Source: Ramlibacter rhizophilus
GTDB lineage: Bacteria; Pseudomonadota; Gammaproteobacteria; Burkholderiales; Burkholderiaceae_C
Assembly (NCBI RefSeq): GCF_004681965.1
Contig: NZ_SMLL01000002.1
Coordinates: forward strand, 124,001-188,000
DNA length: 64,000 nucleotides
Direction of reading: 5' to 3'
In this document: piece after piece, positions 26,503 through 38,208 of the stretch
Layout of the letters: each line of letters opens with the position of its first letter
Position numbering within the stretch: position 1 is the stretch's first letter
Made by a program: the position numbers and the translations under genes
The notes under the pieces: model-generated
What the model was told of the DNA's origin: nothing
Seen by the model: the letters and a program-made list of their open reading frames with translations, nothing else
Databases searched by the model: none

Positions 26503-26573
26503 TGTTTTGCCCTGGATGGGCAGACCCGGAAAGTTCTCGCCCCGGTTTTCCGCCGCACCCACGTTTTGTTCAC

Positions 26574-27197
26574 ATGCCCACGCCCCCTCCCCCTGCCACC
26601 CGCCTGCTCCAACCCGAGGACTTCGCGCTCGACGCCCATGAGGTCGCGCCCTGCTTGATCGGCGCCACCCTGCTGGTGGACGGCGTGGGCGGGGTGATCG
26701 TGGAGACCGAGGCCTACGACCGCGACGACCCGGCCTCGCACGCCCACCCCGGCCCCACCCCGCGCAACGCCGCCATGTTCGGCCCGCCGGGGCGGGCCTA
26801 CGTGTACCGCTCCTACGGCATCCACTGGTGCCTGAACTTCGTCTGCCGTGAAGCCGGCCACGGCGCCGGCGTGCTGATCCGCGCCATCGAGCCCACCCAC
26901 GGGCTGGAACGCATGCGCGAGCGTCGCGGGCTCGCGGACCCGCGCCTGCTGTGCTCGGGGCCGGGACGGGTCGGCCAGGCGCTGGGTATCACGCACGCCC
27001 TCAATGGCTGCCGGCTGGACGAGCGGCCCTTCGAGGTCTGGGCCGCGCCCGAGGGCGTGCCGGTGGCCACGGGGCCCCGCATCGGCATCTCCAAGGCCAT
27101 GGACGTTCCCTGGCGCTTCGGCTGGGCGGGGTCGCGGTTCCTGAGCCGGGCGATGGGCCTGCCGCTGGGGGCCGGGCCGGCACGGCGGCGCCCCTAG
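26574..27197 (+). CDS. 3-methyladenine DNA glycosylase (AAG/MPG type)
   Basis: This 207-residue monofunctional glycosylase removes alkylated purines in base excision repair. [15 protein letters not shown] holds the catalytic Glu, [18 protein letters not shown] is the family hallmark containing the intercalating Tyr, and VLIRAIEP and [11 protein letters not shown] complete the fold. The ATG at 26574 is chosen because it begins immediately before the conserved region; the frame is open far upstream as a shadow. It is divergent from imuA across the LexA box, suggesting damage-inducible expression. Confidence 0.93.
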   Translation: MPTPPPPATRLLQPEDFALDAHEVAPCLIGATLLVDGVGGVIVETEAYDRDDPASHAHPGPTPRNAAMFGPPGRAYVYRSYGIHWCLNFVCREAGHGAGVLIRAIEPTHGLERMRERRGLADPRLLCSGPGRVGQALGITHALNGCRLDERPFEVWAAPEGVPVATGPRIGISKAMDVPWRFGWAGSRFLSRAMGLPLGAGPARRRP

Positions 27198-27251
27198 CGT
27201 CTTGCCATGGAAAGAAAAGAAGCCTAACATCGTCCACAGCAACCACCGACC

Positions 27252-27632
27252 ATGCAGCGCCACTACGCCACTCCGGAGCCCACCCCCGCCGAAGTCGTGC
27301 TGACCAAGGCCGTGGTGCGCGCCGCCACCCTCCTCGGCCTCACCCACGCCGCCCTGGCCCGCATCGTGGGCCTGAGCGAAGCCAGCATCTCGCGCATGGC
27401 CAGCGGCAAGCGGCATTTCGAGCTGGACACCAAGCCGGCCGAGCTGGCCACCCTGCTGGTGCGCGTCTATCGCTCGCTGGACGCCCTGGTCGGCAATGAC
27501 GACCGGCAGCGCCGCGCCTGGATGGACAGCTTCAACCGCGCCTTCAACCAGACCCCGCGCGAGGCCGTGCAGACGGCCGAAGGCCTGGTGCAGGTGCTGC
27601 GCTACCTGGACGGCGCCCGCGCGCTCGCATGA
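27252..27632 (+). CDS. Xre/MbcA/ParS-type antitoxin
   Basis: This 126-residue protein has an N-terminal helix-turn-helix (LTHAALARIVGLSEASISRM, about 35-55) and a C-terminal MbcA/ParS toxin-binding domain (about 70-120, with the LDALVGND and RAWMDSFNRAFNQTPRE segments). These antitoxins neutralise RES-domain NAD-degrading toxins and autoregulate. Its stop overlaps the toxin ATG (ATGA). Confidence 0.9.
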   Translation: MQRHYATPEPTPAEVVLTKAVVRAATLLGLTHAALARIVGLSEASISRMASGKRHFELDTKPAELATLLVRVYRSLDALVGNDDRQRRAWMDSFNRAFNQTPREAVQTAEGLVQVLRYLDGARALA

Positions 27633-28372
27633 CGCAGGCCGAGTGGCCGGCCGACTGGTTCGAACGCGCCGCCCCGGCCCGGCGGGATCTTTGGCGGGGC
27701 GTGGAAGCGCAGCACCAGGTCGCCACCATGCGCCTGGTCGACGACCTCGACGAGCAGCACCTGCTGGAGCAGCTGCTCGAAGCGAGCAAGCCGCCCCTGC
27801 CCCCGGGTTGCGAGCGCCTGCACTACCTGATCGCCACGCCCTTTCGCTACCGCTCGCCCTGGCCGTCGCGCTTCCGGCGCGCCGACCACGCGGGGGTCTG
27901 GTACGGCGCCGATGCACCCGCGACCGTGGCGCACGAGATCGCGTACTGGCGCTGGCGCTTCTTCATGGACTCGGACGGCCTGCGCGAGGGTGAGCTGGTG
28001 AATGAGTTCACCTTCTTCCGCGCGCGCTTCAGCGGGTCCGAGCTGGACTTGAGCGCACCGCCCTGGGACGCGCGGCGCCAGCACTGGCGCGACCCGGACG
28101 ACTACGTCGCCTGCCAGCGCCTGGCCGATGCCGTGCGGACGCATTCACCGGTCATCGATGCCATCCGCTACGAATCGGCCCGGCACGAAGGTGGGCGGTG
28201 CCAGGCCGTGCTGGAGCCGAAGTCGCTTCGCCTGCCCCAGCCGCACGCACAGCAGACCTGGGCCTGCAAGATCACCGCGCGGCGGGTGCTGTTCGCGCAC
28301 GGGGGCGAGTGGCTGCAGATCGAGTTCGGCGGTGGGGAGAGCCCCCGTCGCCCCCCAAGCCGTTCGGGCTGA
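27629..28372 (+). CDS. RES-domain toxin
   Basis: This 247-residue RES toxin is expected to degrade NAD+, or ADP-ribosylate a target, when free of antitoxin. The family's Arg, Glu and Ser are visible in context as TPFRYRSPW with GVWYGAD, VAHEIAYWRW and RYESARHEGG. It is longer than minimal RES domains because of an N-terminal 75-residue lead. The last few residues and stop are supplied by a type B repeat inserted at the 3' end. Paired with the Xre-type antitoxin by translational overlap. Confidence 0.9.
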   Translation: MTQAEWPADWFERAAPARRDLWRGVEAQHQVATMRLVDDLDEQHLLEQLLEASKPPLPPGCERLHYLIATPFRYRSPWPSRFRRADHAGVWYGADAPATVAHEIAYWRWRFFMDSDGLREGELVNEFTFFRARFSGSELDLSAPPWDARRQHWRDPDDYVACQRLADAVRTHSPVIDAIRYESARHEGGRCQAVLEPKSLRLPQPHAQQTWACKITARRVLFAHGGEWLQIEFGGGESPRRPPSRSG

Positions 28373-28611
28373 GCTTGTCGAAGCCCATTTCGCGAGACGA
28401 CCACGCGAGCCCTTCGACAAGCTCAGGACAGGCCCTTCGACAAGCTCAGGGCGAACGGATGTGTTTGATCAGAAATGTCTTTCCCCGGGGCTTTGGCCGC
28501 GGTGATTGGAAGCTCAGGAAGAACGGCCATGAGGCGCGTCTCCCTGACTCCCGTTCGGGCTGAGCTTGTCGAAGCCTCGCGCGAGACCACCACGCGGGCC
28601 CGTCGACGGCC

Positions 28612-28615
<4 letters not shown>
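28360..28615. repeat. type B palindromic repeat cluster
   Basis: Four copies of a CTTCGACAAGCTCAG-type element lie between the RES toxin and the acyl-CoA dehydrogenase: 28361-28385 and 28551-28576 in one orientation, 28409-28427 and 28433-28458 in the other. A decayed fragment lies near 28600. The outer copies end in the ACGG/CCGT tail seen in dispersed repeats of many high-GC proteobacteria. The array supplies the toxin stop codon and reaches the neighbour's 3' end. Confidence 0.85.
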
Positions 28616-29798
<1,183 letters not shown>

Positions 29799-29799
<1 letters not shown>

Positions 29800-30220
29800 T
29801 ACTCCTGAGATTGCGGCACCACGGCCGTGACTTCGATCTCGACCTTGGCGCGGTCCTCGATGAGGGCGCGCACTTCCACCGCCGTCATGGCGATGTCGTA
29901 GTCCCCGATGATGTCGCGGAAGGCCCGGCCGATGTCGCGGCCCGCGGCCAGGTACTCGCGCTTGTCGGTGACGTACCAGGTCATGCGGACGATATTGTGG
30001 GGGCTGGCGCCGGCCGCGCGCAGCACCTCGGCGACATTCGTGAGCGCCTGCCGCACCTGACCGGCGAAGTCATCGGTGTGGAAGACGCCCTGCGCGTCCC
30101 AGCCGATCATGCCGGCCACGTGGAGCTGCCGGCCGCTGGCGAGCACGCCGTTGGCGTAGCCCTTGGGCCGCGGCCAGCCCTCGGGCAGGACCGCGCGCTT
30201 GGTGTTGTTGTCCTTGTCGT

Positions 30221-30224
<4 letters not shown>
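29799..30224 (-). CDS. RidA-family protein
   Basis: This 141-residue protein belongs to the RidA/YjgF family of enamine/imine deaminases. [40 protein letters not shown] and a late Arg in [10 protein letters not shown] fit the fold. In 2-aminobenzoyl-CoA type pathways such a protein could hydrolyse the enamine left after ring reduction. The ATG lies inside the preceding dehydrogenase stop (ATGA) and its own stop overlaps gcdH. Confidence 0.88.
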
Positions 30225-31368
<1,144 letters not shown>

Positions 31369-31369
<1 letters not shown>

Positions 31370-32220
31370 CAGTTGCCCTCGAAGACGGGTTTGCGCTTGT
31401 CCACGAAGGCTTCGTAGGCGCGCTTGAAGTCACCGGTGAGCATGCACAGGGCCTGGGCCTGCGCCTCGGCCTCGATGGCCTGGTCCACCGTCATGGCCCA
31501 TTCCTGGTGCAGCATGGTCTTGGTGATGCCGTTGGCGAAGGTGGGGCCGGCGGCGATGTCGCGGGCGAGTTGCAGCGCCTGCGCGTGCAGGTCCTCCGGC
31601 GCGCACAGCCGGTTGAAGAAGCCCCAGCGCTCGCCCTCTTCGCCGCCCAGGGCGCGGCCGGTGTAGAGCAGCTCGCTGGCACGCCCCTGGCCGATGAGGC
31701 GCGGCAGCATCGCGCAGGCGCCCATGTCGCAGCCCGCCAGTCCAACGCGGTTGAAGAGGAAGGCCGTCTTGCTGCGCGCGGTGCCCAGTCGCAGGTCCGA
31801 GGCCATGGCCAGGATGGCGCCCGCGCCGGCGCACACGCCGTCCACCGCGGCCACGATGGGCTGCGGGCAGGCCCGCATGGCCTTGACCAAATCGCCCGTC
31901 ATCCGTGTGAACATCAGCAGCTCAGGGGCGGGCAGGCGCACCAGCGGGCCGATGATCTCGTGCACGTCGCCGCCGGAGCAGAAGTTGCCGCCCTCGCCGG
32001 CCAGCACCACGGCATGCACGTCGGGGGCCCACTTCAGGCGATGGAACAGGTCGCGCAGCTCGGCGTAGGAGTCGAAGGTGAGCGGGTTCTTGCGGTCGGG
32101 CCGGTTGAGGGTGATGGTGGCCACGCCGGCTTCGGCCTGCCACTTGAAATGGCGGGCCTGGTAGTCGGCGAGCTGCTGGCGGTTGCCGGCGGCCAGGGCG
32201 GGGTCGAGGTTCTGTTCCAT
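31369..32220 (-). CDS. enoyl-CoA hydratase/isomerase family protein
   Basis: This 283-residue crotonase-fold enzyme carries the oxyanion-hole motifs [11 protein letters not shown] and [18 protein letters not shown]. An N-terminal 30-residue extension is unusual but common in this operon type. In the 2-aminobenzoyl/salicylyl-CoA pathway it would hydrate or open the non-aromatic ring. The ATG at 32220 sits 19 bases after the monooxygenase stop. Confidence 0.9.
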
Positions 32221-32239
32221 GTCGTCCTTCTCTTGTCGA

Positions 32240-34576
32240 TCAGCCTTCTTCCGCGCGCACGATGACCGGCGCGGACGCCATGGCCTTCTCGCGCTCGATG
32301 TTGCGCTCCAGTTGCTGCTTGCCCGAGCGGTACTGCACCGGCCAGCGCAGGTCGTGGTAGCCGATCTTGGCGGCTTCCAGCAGCGACCAGGCCGGGTTGG
32401 CCAGGTGCGGCCGCGCGATGGCGCACAGGTCCGCGCGGCCGGCCGCGATGATGCTGTTGACGTGGTCGGCCTCCGAGATCGCGCCCACCGCCATGGTGGC
32501 GATGCCGGCCTCGTTGCGGATGCGGTCCGCAAAGGGCGTCTGGTACATGCGGCCGTACACCGGCTTCTGCCGCTTGCTCACCTGGCCCGAGGAGCAGTCG
32601 ATCAGGTCGCAGCCGGCCGCCTTGAAGGCCCGCGCGATCTCCACCGCATCGTCGGGCGTGATGCCGCCTTCCACCCAGTCGTGCGCGGAGATGCGCACCG
32701 ACATCGGCAGGTGCTCCGGCCAGGCCGCGCGCATGGCGGCGAACACCTCCAGCGGATAGCGCAGCCGGTTGGCGAGCGAGCCGCCGTAGTCGTCCGTGCG
32801 CTGGTTGGTCAGCGGCGAGATGAAGCTGGAAAGCAGGTAGCCGTGGGCGCAGTGCAGCTCCAGCCAGTCGAAGCCGGCGCGCGCGGCCATTTCGGTGCTG
32901 CGCACGAAGTCGGCCTTCACGCGGTCCATGTCTTCGCGGGTCATGGGCCGGGCCCAGTCGCTCACGCCGTCCAGGTACTGCTCGGGCGAGGCGGCGATCA
33001 GCGGCCAGTTGCCTTCGGCCAGCGGCTGGTCCTCGCCCTCCCAGGGCACGCGGGTCGAGCCCTTGGGGCCCGCGTGGCCCAGCTGCATGCCCATCTTGGC
33101 CTCGCTGTTCGCATGCACGAAATCGACGATGCGCTTCCAGGCGGCTTCCTGCTCGCCGTTCCAGAGGCCCGGGCAGCCCGGGGTGATGCGCGCGTCGGGC
33201 GAGGTGCAGGTCATCTCCGCCATGACCAGGCCCGCGCCGCCCAGGGCCCGCGCGCCCAGGTGCACGAGGTGGAAGTCGCCGGGCAGGCCGTTCTCGCACG
33301 AGTACTGCGCCATGGGAGAGACCACCACGCGGTTCTTGAGCGTGGTGCCGCGCAGCGTGAAGGGCGTGAACATGGGCGGAATCGGCTCGCGCCCTTCGGC
33401 GCGGTGCACGCCGGCACGCTCGGCGATCCAGTCCTCGTAGTCCTCCACGTAGTCGCGGTCCCGCAGGCGCAGGTTCTCGTGGCTGATGCGCTGGCTGCGC
33501 GTGAGCAGGGAGTACGCGAACTGCTCGGGCGGCAGGTTGACGTAGCGCGCGACGTTCTCGAACCACTCGGTCGAATTGCGCGCGGCGTTCTGGATCTTGA
33601 GCACCTCCACGCTGCGCACCGCCTCGTAGTCGCGCAGCGCCTGGTTCAGGTCGCCCCCGGCATTGCCGATGCAGCGCGCCAGCTCGATTGCGTCTTCCAG
33701 CGCCAGCTTGGTGCCCGAGCCGATGGAGAAGTGCGCCGTGTGCGCGGCGTCGCCCATGAGCACCACGGGCTGGCGGCCGTTGTGGTGGACCCAGGTGCCG
33801 CACACCACGCGCGGAAAGCGGATCCACTGCGCCGAGCCGCGCAGGTGCGAGGCATTGGACATGAGCGGGTTGCCATCGAGGTACTTCGCGAACAGGCGTT
33901 CGCAGAAGGCGATGGACTCCTCCTTCTCCATCCTGTCCAGGCCAGCGGCTTCCCACACGGCCTGCGGCGCCTCGACGATGAAGGTGGAGGTGTCGCCGTC
34001 GAACTGGTAGGCGTGGGCCTGGAACCAGCCGTGCTCGGTCTCCTCGAAGGCGAAGGTGAAGGCCTCGAACTTCTTGTGCGTTCCCAGCCAGACGAAGCGG
34101 CAGTCGCGCAGGTCGACGTCGGGCTGGTAGGAGTCCGCATATTTGGCGCGGATGCGGCTGTTGAGGCCGTCGCTCGCGATGATGAGGTCGGCGTCCGGGT
34201 ACTGCGCGTCGTCCTGCACGTCGGTCTCGAACTGCAGCTTCACGCCCAGGTCCTCGCAGCGGCGCTGCAGGATGTTCAGCAGGCGCTTGCGGCCGATGCC
34301 GCAGAAGCCGTGCCCGCCCGAGCGGATGCGGTGGCCGCGGATGTTGACCTCGATGTCGTCCCAGTGGTTGAAGGCCCCCAGGATCTCATTGGCCGTGGGC
34401 GCGTCGGCCAGTTGCAGGTTGCCCAGCGTCTGGTCGGAAAAGACGACGCCCCAGCCGAAGGTGTCGTACGGCCGGTTGCGCTCGACCACCGTGATCTCGT
34501 GCGCGGGATTCTGCTTCTTCATGAGAAGCGCGAAGTACAGGCCCGCGGGACCGCCACCGATGCAGACGATGTTCAT
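32240..34576 (-). CDS. bifunctional salicylyl-CoA / 2-aminobenzoyl-CoA monooxygenase-reductase
   Basis: This 778-residue fusion has two flavoprotein halves. Residues 1 to about 380 are a class A FAD monooxygenase ([35 protein letters not shown]). Residues about 395-770 are an Old Yellow Enzyme reductase ([44 protein letters not shown]). This organisation is that of 2-aminobenzoyl-CoA monooxygenase/reductase and of salicylyl-CoA 5-hydroxylase; sequence alone does not separate the substrates. It heads the five-gene operon. Confidence 0.9.
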   Translation of the reverse strand: MNIVCIGGGPAGLYFALLMKKQNPAHEITVVERNRPYDTFGWGVVFSDQTLGNLQLADAPTANEILGAFNHWDDIEVNIRGHRIRSGGHGFCGIGRKRLLNILQRRCEDLGVKLQFETDVQDDAQYPDADLIIASDGLNSRIRAKYADSYQPDVDLRDCRFVWLGTHKKFEAFTFAFEETEHGWFQAHAYQFDGDTSTFIVEAPQAVWEAAGLDRMEKEESIAFCERLFAKYLDGNPLMSNASHLRGSAQWIRFPRVVCGTWVHHNGRQPVVLMGDAAHTAHFSIGSGTKLALEDAIELARCIGNAGGDLNQALRDYEAVRSVEVLKIQNAARNSTEWFENVARYVNLPPEQFAYSLLTRSQRISHENLRLRDRDYVEDYEDWIAERAGVHRAEGREPIPPMFTPFTLRGTTLKNRVVVSPMAQYSCENGLPGDFHLVHLGARALGGAGLVMAEMTCTSPDARITPGCPGLWNGEQEAAWKRIVDFVHANSEAKMGMQLGHAGPKGSTRVPWEGEDQPLAEGNWPLIAASPEQYLDGVSDWARPMTREDMDRVKADFVRSTEMAARAGFDWLELHCAHGYLLSSFISPLTNQRTDDYGGSLANRLRYPLEVFAAMRAAWPEHLPMSVRISAHDWVEGGITPDDAVEIARAFKAAGCDLIDCSSGQVSKRQKPVYGRMYQTPFADRIRNEAGIATMAVGAISEADHVNSIIAAGRADLCAIARPHLANPAWSLLEAAKIGYHDLRWPVQYRSGKQQLERNIEREKAMASAPVIVRAEEG

Positions 34577-34592
34577 GGAAATGCTCCGAACC

Positions 34593-34609
34593 TAGATGTT
34601 TTAAGTCTA
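34593..34609. promoter_or_regulatory. AT-rich partial palindrome upstream of the aromatic-CoA operon
   Basis: TAGATGTTTTAAGTCTA, an imperfect palindrome with TAGA/TCTA arms, stands out as the only AT-rich block in the 98-base gap upstream of the monooxygenase. It has the look of a MarR/TetR operator or -10 region. No regulator gene is in the window. Confidence 0.45.
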
Positions 34610-34674
34610 AAGCAATTTCCGCGACACGGGGAGCCTGAGCGGGCCGCGCGGGAATTCCGGCCCGCGCGCTTTGT

Positions 34675-35673
34675 TCAGGCTTCCACGCGTTCGCGGCTGC
34701 GCGCCCGGTGCATCACCTCGCGCGCCGGCAGGCCCTTGAGGCGGTGGTCGCTCCACACCTGGCGCCAGCGGCGCGCGCCGGGCAGCCCGTTGTAGAGCCC
34801 GAGCATGTGGCGCGCCACGGCATGCCAGGGCGTGCCCCGCGCGGCCGCCTCGCGCTCCATGTAGGCGACCAGCGCCTCTTCCACATCTTCCCGCGTGCGG
34901 GTGGAAGGCGCATCGCCGAAGTACGCTTCGTCCCAGGACGCGAGCCACCAGGGGTGGTGATAGGCCTCGCGCCCGACCATGACGCCATCGACCCGCTCCA
35001 GCTCGCGCGCGACCTGCTCGTCCTGCGTGATGCCGCCGTTCACCGCGATCACGAGCTGGGGGAAGTCGCGCTTGAGCTGGAGCACCACCTCGTAGCGCAG
35101 CGGCGGCACCTCCCGGTTCTCCTTGGGCGAAAGGCCCTTGAGCCAGGCATTGCGCGCGTGCACGATGAACACGCGGCACCCCGCCTCGGCCACCGTGCCC
35201 ACGAAGTCACGCACGAAACCATAGTCCTCGGTCTTGTCGATGCCGATGCGGTGCTTGACCGTGACCGGCACCGACACCGCGTCCACCATGGCCGACACGC
35301 AATCGGCCACGAGGCGCGGCTCGGCCATCAGGCAGGCGCCGAAGGCCCCGCGCTGCACCCGCTCGCTCGGGCAGCCGCAGTTGAGGTTGATCTCGTCGTA
35401 GCCCCAACGCTCCCCCAGCCGCGCCGCCTGCGCCAGATCGGCCGGCTCGCTGCCGCCGAGCTGGAGCGCCACGGGGTGCTCCGTCTCGTCGAAATCGAGG
35501 TGGCGCGGCACGTCCCCGTGCAGCAGCGCACCGGTGGTGACCATCTCCGTGTAGAGCAGCGCGCGGCGGCTGAGGAGACGGTGGAAGTAGCGGCAGTGGC
35601 GGTCGGTCCAGTCCATCATGGGGGCGACGGACAGGCGCCAGGCCGCGACGCCTTGTTGTTCGAACACATTCAT
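34675..35673 (-). CDS. dusA: tRNA-dihydrouridine synthase A
   Basis: This 332-residue FMN enzyme reduces uridines in the tRNA D-loop. SVAPMMDWTDRHCRYFHRLL and LYTEMVTTGALLHGD are DusA-type, LNCGCPSERVQ carries the catalytic Cys, VKHRIGID and NGGITQDEQV line the FMN site. Length matches the DusA subfamily rather than DusB or DusC. It lies downstream of, and possibly with, the nucleotidyltransferase gene 13 bases upstream. Confidence 0.95.
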   Translation of the reverse strand: MNVFEQQGVAAWRLSVAPMMDWTDRHCRYFHRLLSRRALLYTEMVTTGALLHGDVPRHLDFDETEHPVALQLGGSEPADLAQAARLGERWGYDEINLNCGCPSERVQRGAFGACLMAEPRLVADCVSAMVDAVSVPVTVKHRIGIDKTEDYGFVRDFVGTVAEAGCRVFIVHARNAWLKGLSPKENREVPPLRYEVVLQLKRDFPQLVIAVNGGITQDEQVARELERVDGVMVGREAYHHPWWLASWDEAYFGDAPSTRTREDVEEALVAYMEREAAARGTPWHAVARHMLGLYNGLPGARRWRQVWSDHRLKGLPAREVMHRARSRERVEA

Positions 35674-35686
35674 CTTGTTGTGTGCA

Positions 35687-36700
35687 CTACGAGAGCGTCG
35701 TTGGTTCGTCGGCCCCCGTCGCCAGGAGATTCGGCAGGTAATGAAGCACCAGTTCCTCCACCTGCTCAGCCTGCGCCGCGTCCTTGGGGGCCTTGCGCGG
35801 GTCGCGAGCAGGGTCGACCGCGAGTTGGCGCTTGATGCGCGCGAAGGCCATCGGGTGCACCGTGGTCATCCGCGCCATTCTGCCGCTGGTGCCCACCACC
35901 ACCTGGCTGAAGCGGGGCACGGCAAGCAAGCGCTGGCCGGTGGGCGCGCGCACCGGCCAGAGATCCTCGTCGTTGGGCGTGATCTGCAGCGTATGTTCCT
36001 CGACCGCTTTCTCCGGCGGTGGAAAGCGCCGCAGCAGATCCACCTCATAGCCCTTGCTGTTCACTGCCGTGTAGTTGTCCGTGCCATGGCGCTCGAAGGT
36101 CTTGTCCACCTTGCGCAGCAGGTCGATGAATGAGAGCTTGCGGCCCTGCATCACCCGAAGAAATTCGACGCGCTTGCTGGTGTCGTACAGCAGGTCGGCA
36201 TCCCGCGTCTCCATCACCTCGCCCGGGAAGCGCACGCCGGCGGCGGCTTCGTAGGCGTACAAGGCGTTGGTGCCCACCACCAGGAAGTGCTCGGCAACCC
36301 CGGCCTTGGCCAGTGCGTTCAGCACCTCGATCAGCAGGTCAGGGGCGCGCCCGACTCGCAGTGCCCGGTTCATGCGCTTCATGACCTCGACCTGCTCGCG
36401 CAGATCTTTCACGCGCGCTTCGGAAACCACTTTCCGGCTCATGAAGCGCTCGTAGGTCTCCTGGGTTTGCTCGCTTTGCGTGCCAAGGGAGCGCTGGCTG
36501 GAGTCCGGGCTGAGCTTGATGAGGTAGGTCCGGCCGCCCTGCTCCCGCCAGAACATGGACCCACGGTGGCGCCAAGCCTCCTGCTCGGCGGCCTCCAACG
36601 CCTCGAACAGCGACTCGGCGTCAATCTGCTGACGCCGCTGGGCTTCGTTCAGATCGAGGAAGCGAGGTGTGGTTGTCAAGGGACGGGGCGGTGAGGACAA
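35687..36700 (-). CDS. GSU2403-like nucleotidyltransferase-fold protein
   Basis: About 337 residues. The N-terminal third is helical (RRQQIDAESLFEALEAAEQE) and the middle has a nucleotidyltransferase signature: FLVVGTNALYAYE then METRDADLLYD with the DxD pair. This is the GSU2403/NTP_transf_8 type, function unknown. The frame extends to a GTG at 36841, but codons between 36701 and 36790 have AT-rich third positions and contain an inverted repeat, so I take that part as promoter. TTG starts at 36700 and 36679 (giving MTTTPRFLDLN) remain; neither has a good ribosome site. Confidence 0.75.
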   Translation of the reverse strand: MSSPPRPLTTTPRFLDLNEAQRRQQIDAESLFEALEAAEQEAWRHRGSMFWREQGGRTYLIKLSPDSSQRSLGTQSEQTQETYERFMSRKVVSEARVKDLREQVEVMKRMNRALRVGRAPDLLIEVLNALAKAGVAEHFLVVGTNALYAYEAAAGVRFPGEVMETRDADLLYDTSKRVEFLRVMQGRKLSFIDLLRKVDKTFERHGTDNYTAVNSKGYEVDLLRRFPPPEKAVEEHTLQITPNDEDLWPVRAPTGQRLLAVPRFSQVVVGTSGRMARMTTVHPMAFARIKRQLAVDPARDPRKAPKDAAQAEQVEELVLHYLPNLLATGADEPTTLS

Positions 36701-36723
36701 GGCCTTCGAGGATAAGCGTTCTT

Positions 36724-36761
36724 CAAGGTAAAAGTAGCTTGCCCTAGAAATACCTTGAAAA
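36724..36761. promoter_or_regulatory. 9-bp inverted repeat in AT-rich promoter region
   Basis: TTCAAGGTA and TACCTTGAA form a perfect inverted repeat with a 20-base spacer, just upstream of the nucleotidyltransferase gene in the most AT-rich stretch nearby. It looks like a dimeric operator pair or an RNA stem-loop in the leader. Confidence 0.55.
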
Positions 36762-36958
36762 AAACACAACGACTCTCTCGTTTGCCTGGCGTTTCTCGAT
36801 CGGACGCGTGCAAGAGGAAGGGGCCGCGCTGTGCCACCCACGGCCGGTGTCCTACAAACCCCTGGCGAGGGTACTGACAGGCAAGCCCGCGGTTCCTGCG
36901 CCTAATGACTCAACGGCCGCAGGCCCACGAAGCCCAATCAGAAGGAGGCGAGCGACTC

Positions 36959-37363
36959 ATGAAGCCATTCATCCTGGACTCGAGCATGACGACCATGGCC
37001 GGCGTGTTCTACCCAACCGGACACGCCGTGCTCATGTTTCCCGGCAAGGACGAAACCAAGCGCGCCGGCAAGGCCTTGATCGAAGCCGGCGTGGCGGAGG
37101 ACGACATCTCCGTCATGGCGCCCGAAGTCATCATGGGCGACGTGGCGCGCACGGTGGGCAGCGCGGACATCCCGATGCCCTCCGTGGGCACCGAGGCCGA
37201 CACGGTCCGCCAGATGACCCACCTGGCCGCGCAGGGCCACTGGGGCCTGCTGGTGCACGCACCGCACCAGAAGGACGGCGACCTCGTGATGAACGCCCTC
37301 AAGGGCCATGCGCCCAGCTTCGCGCAGAAGTACCGGCAGCTGGTGATCGAGGACATGGGATGA
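36959..37363 (+). CDS. small hypothetical protein, stress-protein-like
   Basis: This 134-residue soluble protein starts at an ATG preceded by GAAGGAGGCG, a strong ribosome site. Alternation of strands and helices (HAVLMFPGKDETKRAGKALI then AGVAEDDISVMAP) resembles the general-stress YflT/GSP17M-like fold, but the family call is tentative. Its stop codon is part of the terminator stem shared with phaB. It is divergent from the nucleotidyltransferase gene. Confidence 0.7.
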   Translation: MKPFILDSSMTTMAGVFYPTGHAVLMFPGKDETKRAGKALIEAGVAEDDISVMAPEVIMGDVARTVGSADIPMPSVGTEADTVRQMTHLAAQGHWGLLVHAPHQKDGDLVMNALKGHAPSFAQKYRQLVIEDMG

Positions 37364-37390
37364 GAAAGGGGCCTCGGCCCCTTTCTCATC
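37359..37390. terminator. bidirectional terminator with 15-bp perfect stem
   Basis: GATGAGAAAGGGGCC, a two-base loop, then the exact complement through GGCCCCTTTCTCATC. The stem contains the stop codon of the small stress-type gene and abuts the phaB stop on the other strand. It sits between convergent genes; no long T-run follows, so it may act as a transcription barrier or mRNA 3' end protector. Confidence 0.85.
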
Positions 37391-38126
37391 AACCCATGTG
37401 CAGGCCGCCGTTGACGGAGAAGTCCGCCCCGGTCGAATAGCCACCCTCCTCCGAGGCCAGCCACGCGATGATGGACGCGATCTCTTCGGGCGTGCCCAGG
37501 CGCTTGACGGGGATGGTGGCGACGATCTTGTCCAGCACGTCCTGGCGGATGGCCTTGACCATCTCGGTGCCGATGTAGCCGGGGCTCACGGTGTTGACGG
37601 TCACGCCCTTGTTGGCCAGCTCCTGTGCCAGGGCCATGGTGAAGCCGTGCATGCCGGCCTTGGCGGCCGAGTAGTTGGTCTGGCCGGCCTGGCCCTTTTC
37701 GCCGTTGACCGAGCTGATGTTGACGATACGGCCCCAGCCGCGCTCGACCATGTCGCCCACCACCTGCTTGGTGACGTTGAACATGGAGTTGAGGTTGGTC
37801 TCGATCACTGCGTCCCAGTCCTCGCGGCTCATCTTGACGAACATGCGGTCGCGCGTGATGCCGGCGTTGTTGACCAGCACGTCGATGGGGCCGTGCTCGG
37901 CCTTGGCCTTGCCGAAGGCCTCCACCGTGGAGTCCCAGTCACCGACGTTGCCGACCGAGGCGTAGAAGGTATAGCCCTTGTCCTTCTGCTCGCCCAGCCA
38001 CTTGCTGAAGTCGCGGGTGGGCCCGCAGCCCGCGATGACCTTGAACCCTTCCTTGTGCAGGCGCTGGCAGATGGCCGTGCCGATGCCACCCATGCCACCG
38101 GTCACGTAGGCGACTTTTTGACTCAT
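37389..38126 (-). CDS. phaB: acetoacetyl-CoA reductase
   Basis: This 245-residue short-chain dehydrogenase reduces acetoacetyl-CoA to (R)-3-hydroxybutyryl-CoA with NADPH, the second step of PHB synthesis. TGGMGGIGTAIC is the cofactor motif, NNAGITRD the structural motif and NYSAAKAGMHGFT the catalytic Tyr-Lys. The C-terminus NGGLHMG is typical of PhaB. The ribosome site AAGGAG is clear. Last gene of phaCAB, 82 bases after phaA. Confidence 0.96.
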   Translation of the reverse strand: MSQKVAYVTGGMGGIGTAICQRLHKEGFKVIAGCGPTRDFSKWLGEQKDKGYTFYASVGNVGDWDSTVEAFGKAKAEHGPIDVLVNNAGITRDRMFVKMSREDWDAVIETNLNSMFNVTKQVVGDMVERGWGRIVNISSVNGEKGQAGQTNYSAAKAGMHGFTMALAQELANKGVTVNTVSPGYIGTEMVKAIRQDVLDKIVATIPVKRLGTPEEIASIIAWLASEEGGYSTGADFSVNGGLHMG

Positions 38127-38208
38127 CTCGATCTCCTTGCTTCAGGTTTGTCTGGGCCTGTGGGGCCGAACTTCCGGGCGCGCCCGCCCGTTCAAAGCTT
38201 CTAACCGT

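Noticed and set aside
28360..28600. Repeat cluster considered as a CRISPR array
   Set aside because: Copies alternate in orientation, spacers are unequal and no cas gene is present; it fits dispersed palindromic repeats.
32183..34795. 870-residue plus-strand frame over the monooxygenase-reductase
   Set aside because: Shadow of a clearly conserved fused flavoenzyme.
36905..36958. Upstream ATG for the small stress-type protein
   Set aside because: The strong ribosome site lies between it and the ATG at 36959, which must therefore be the start.
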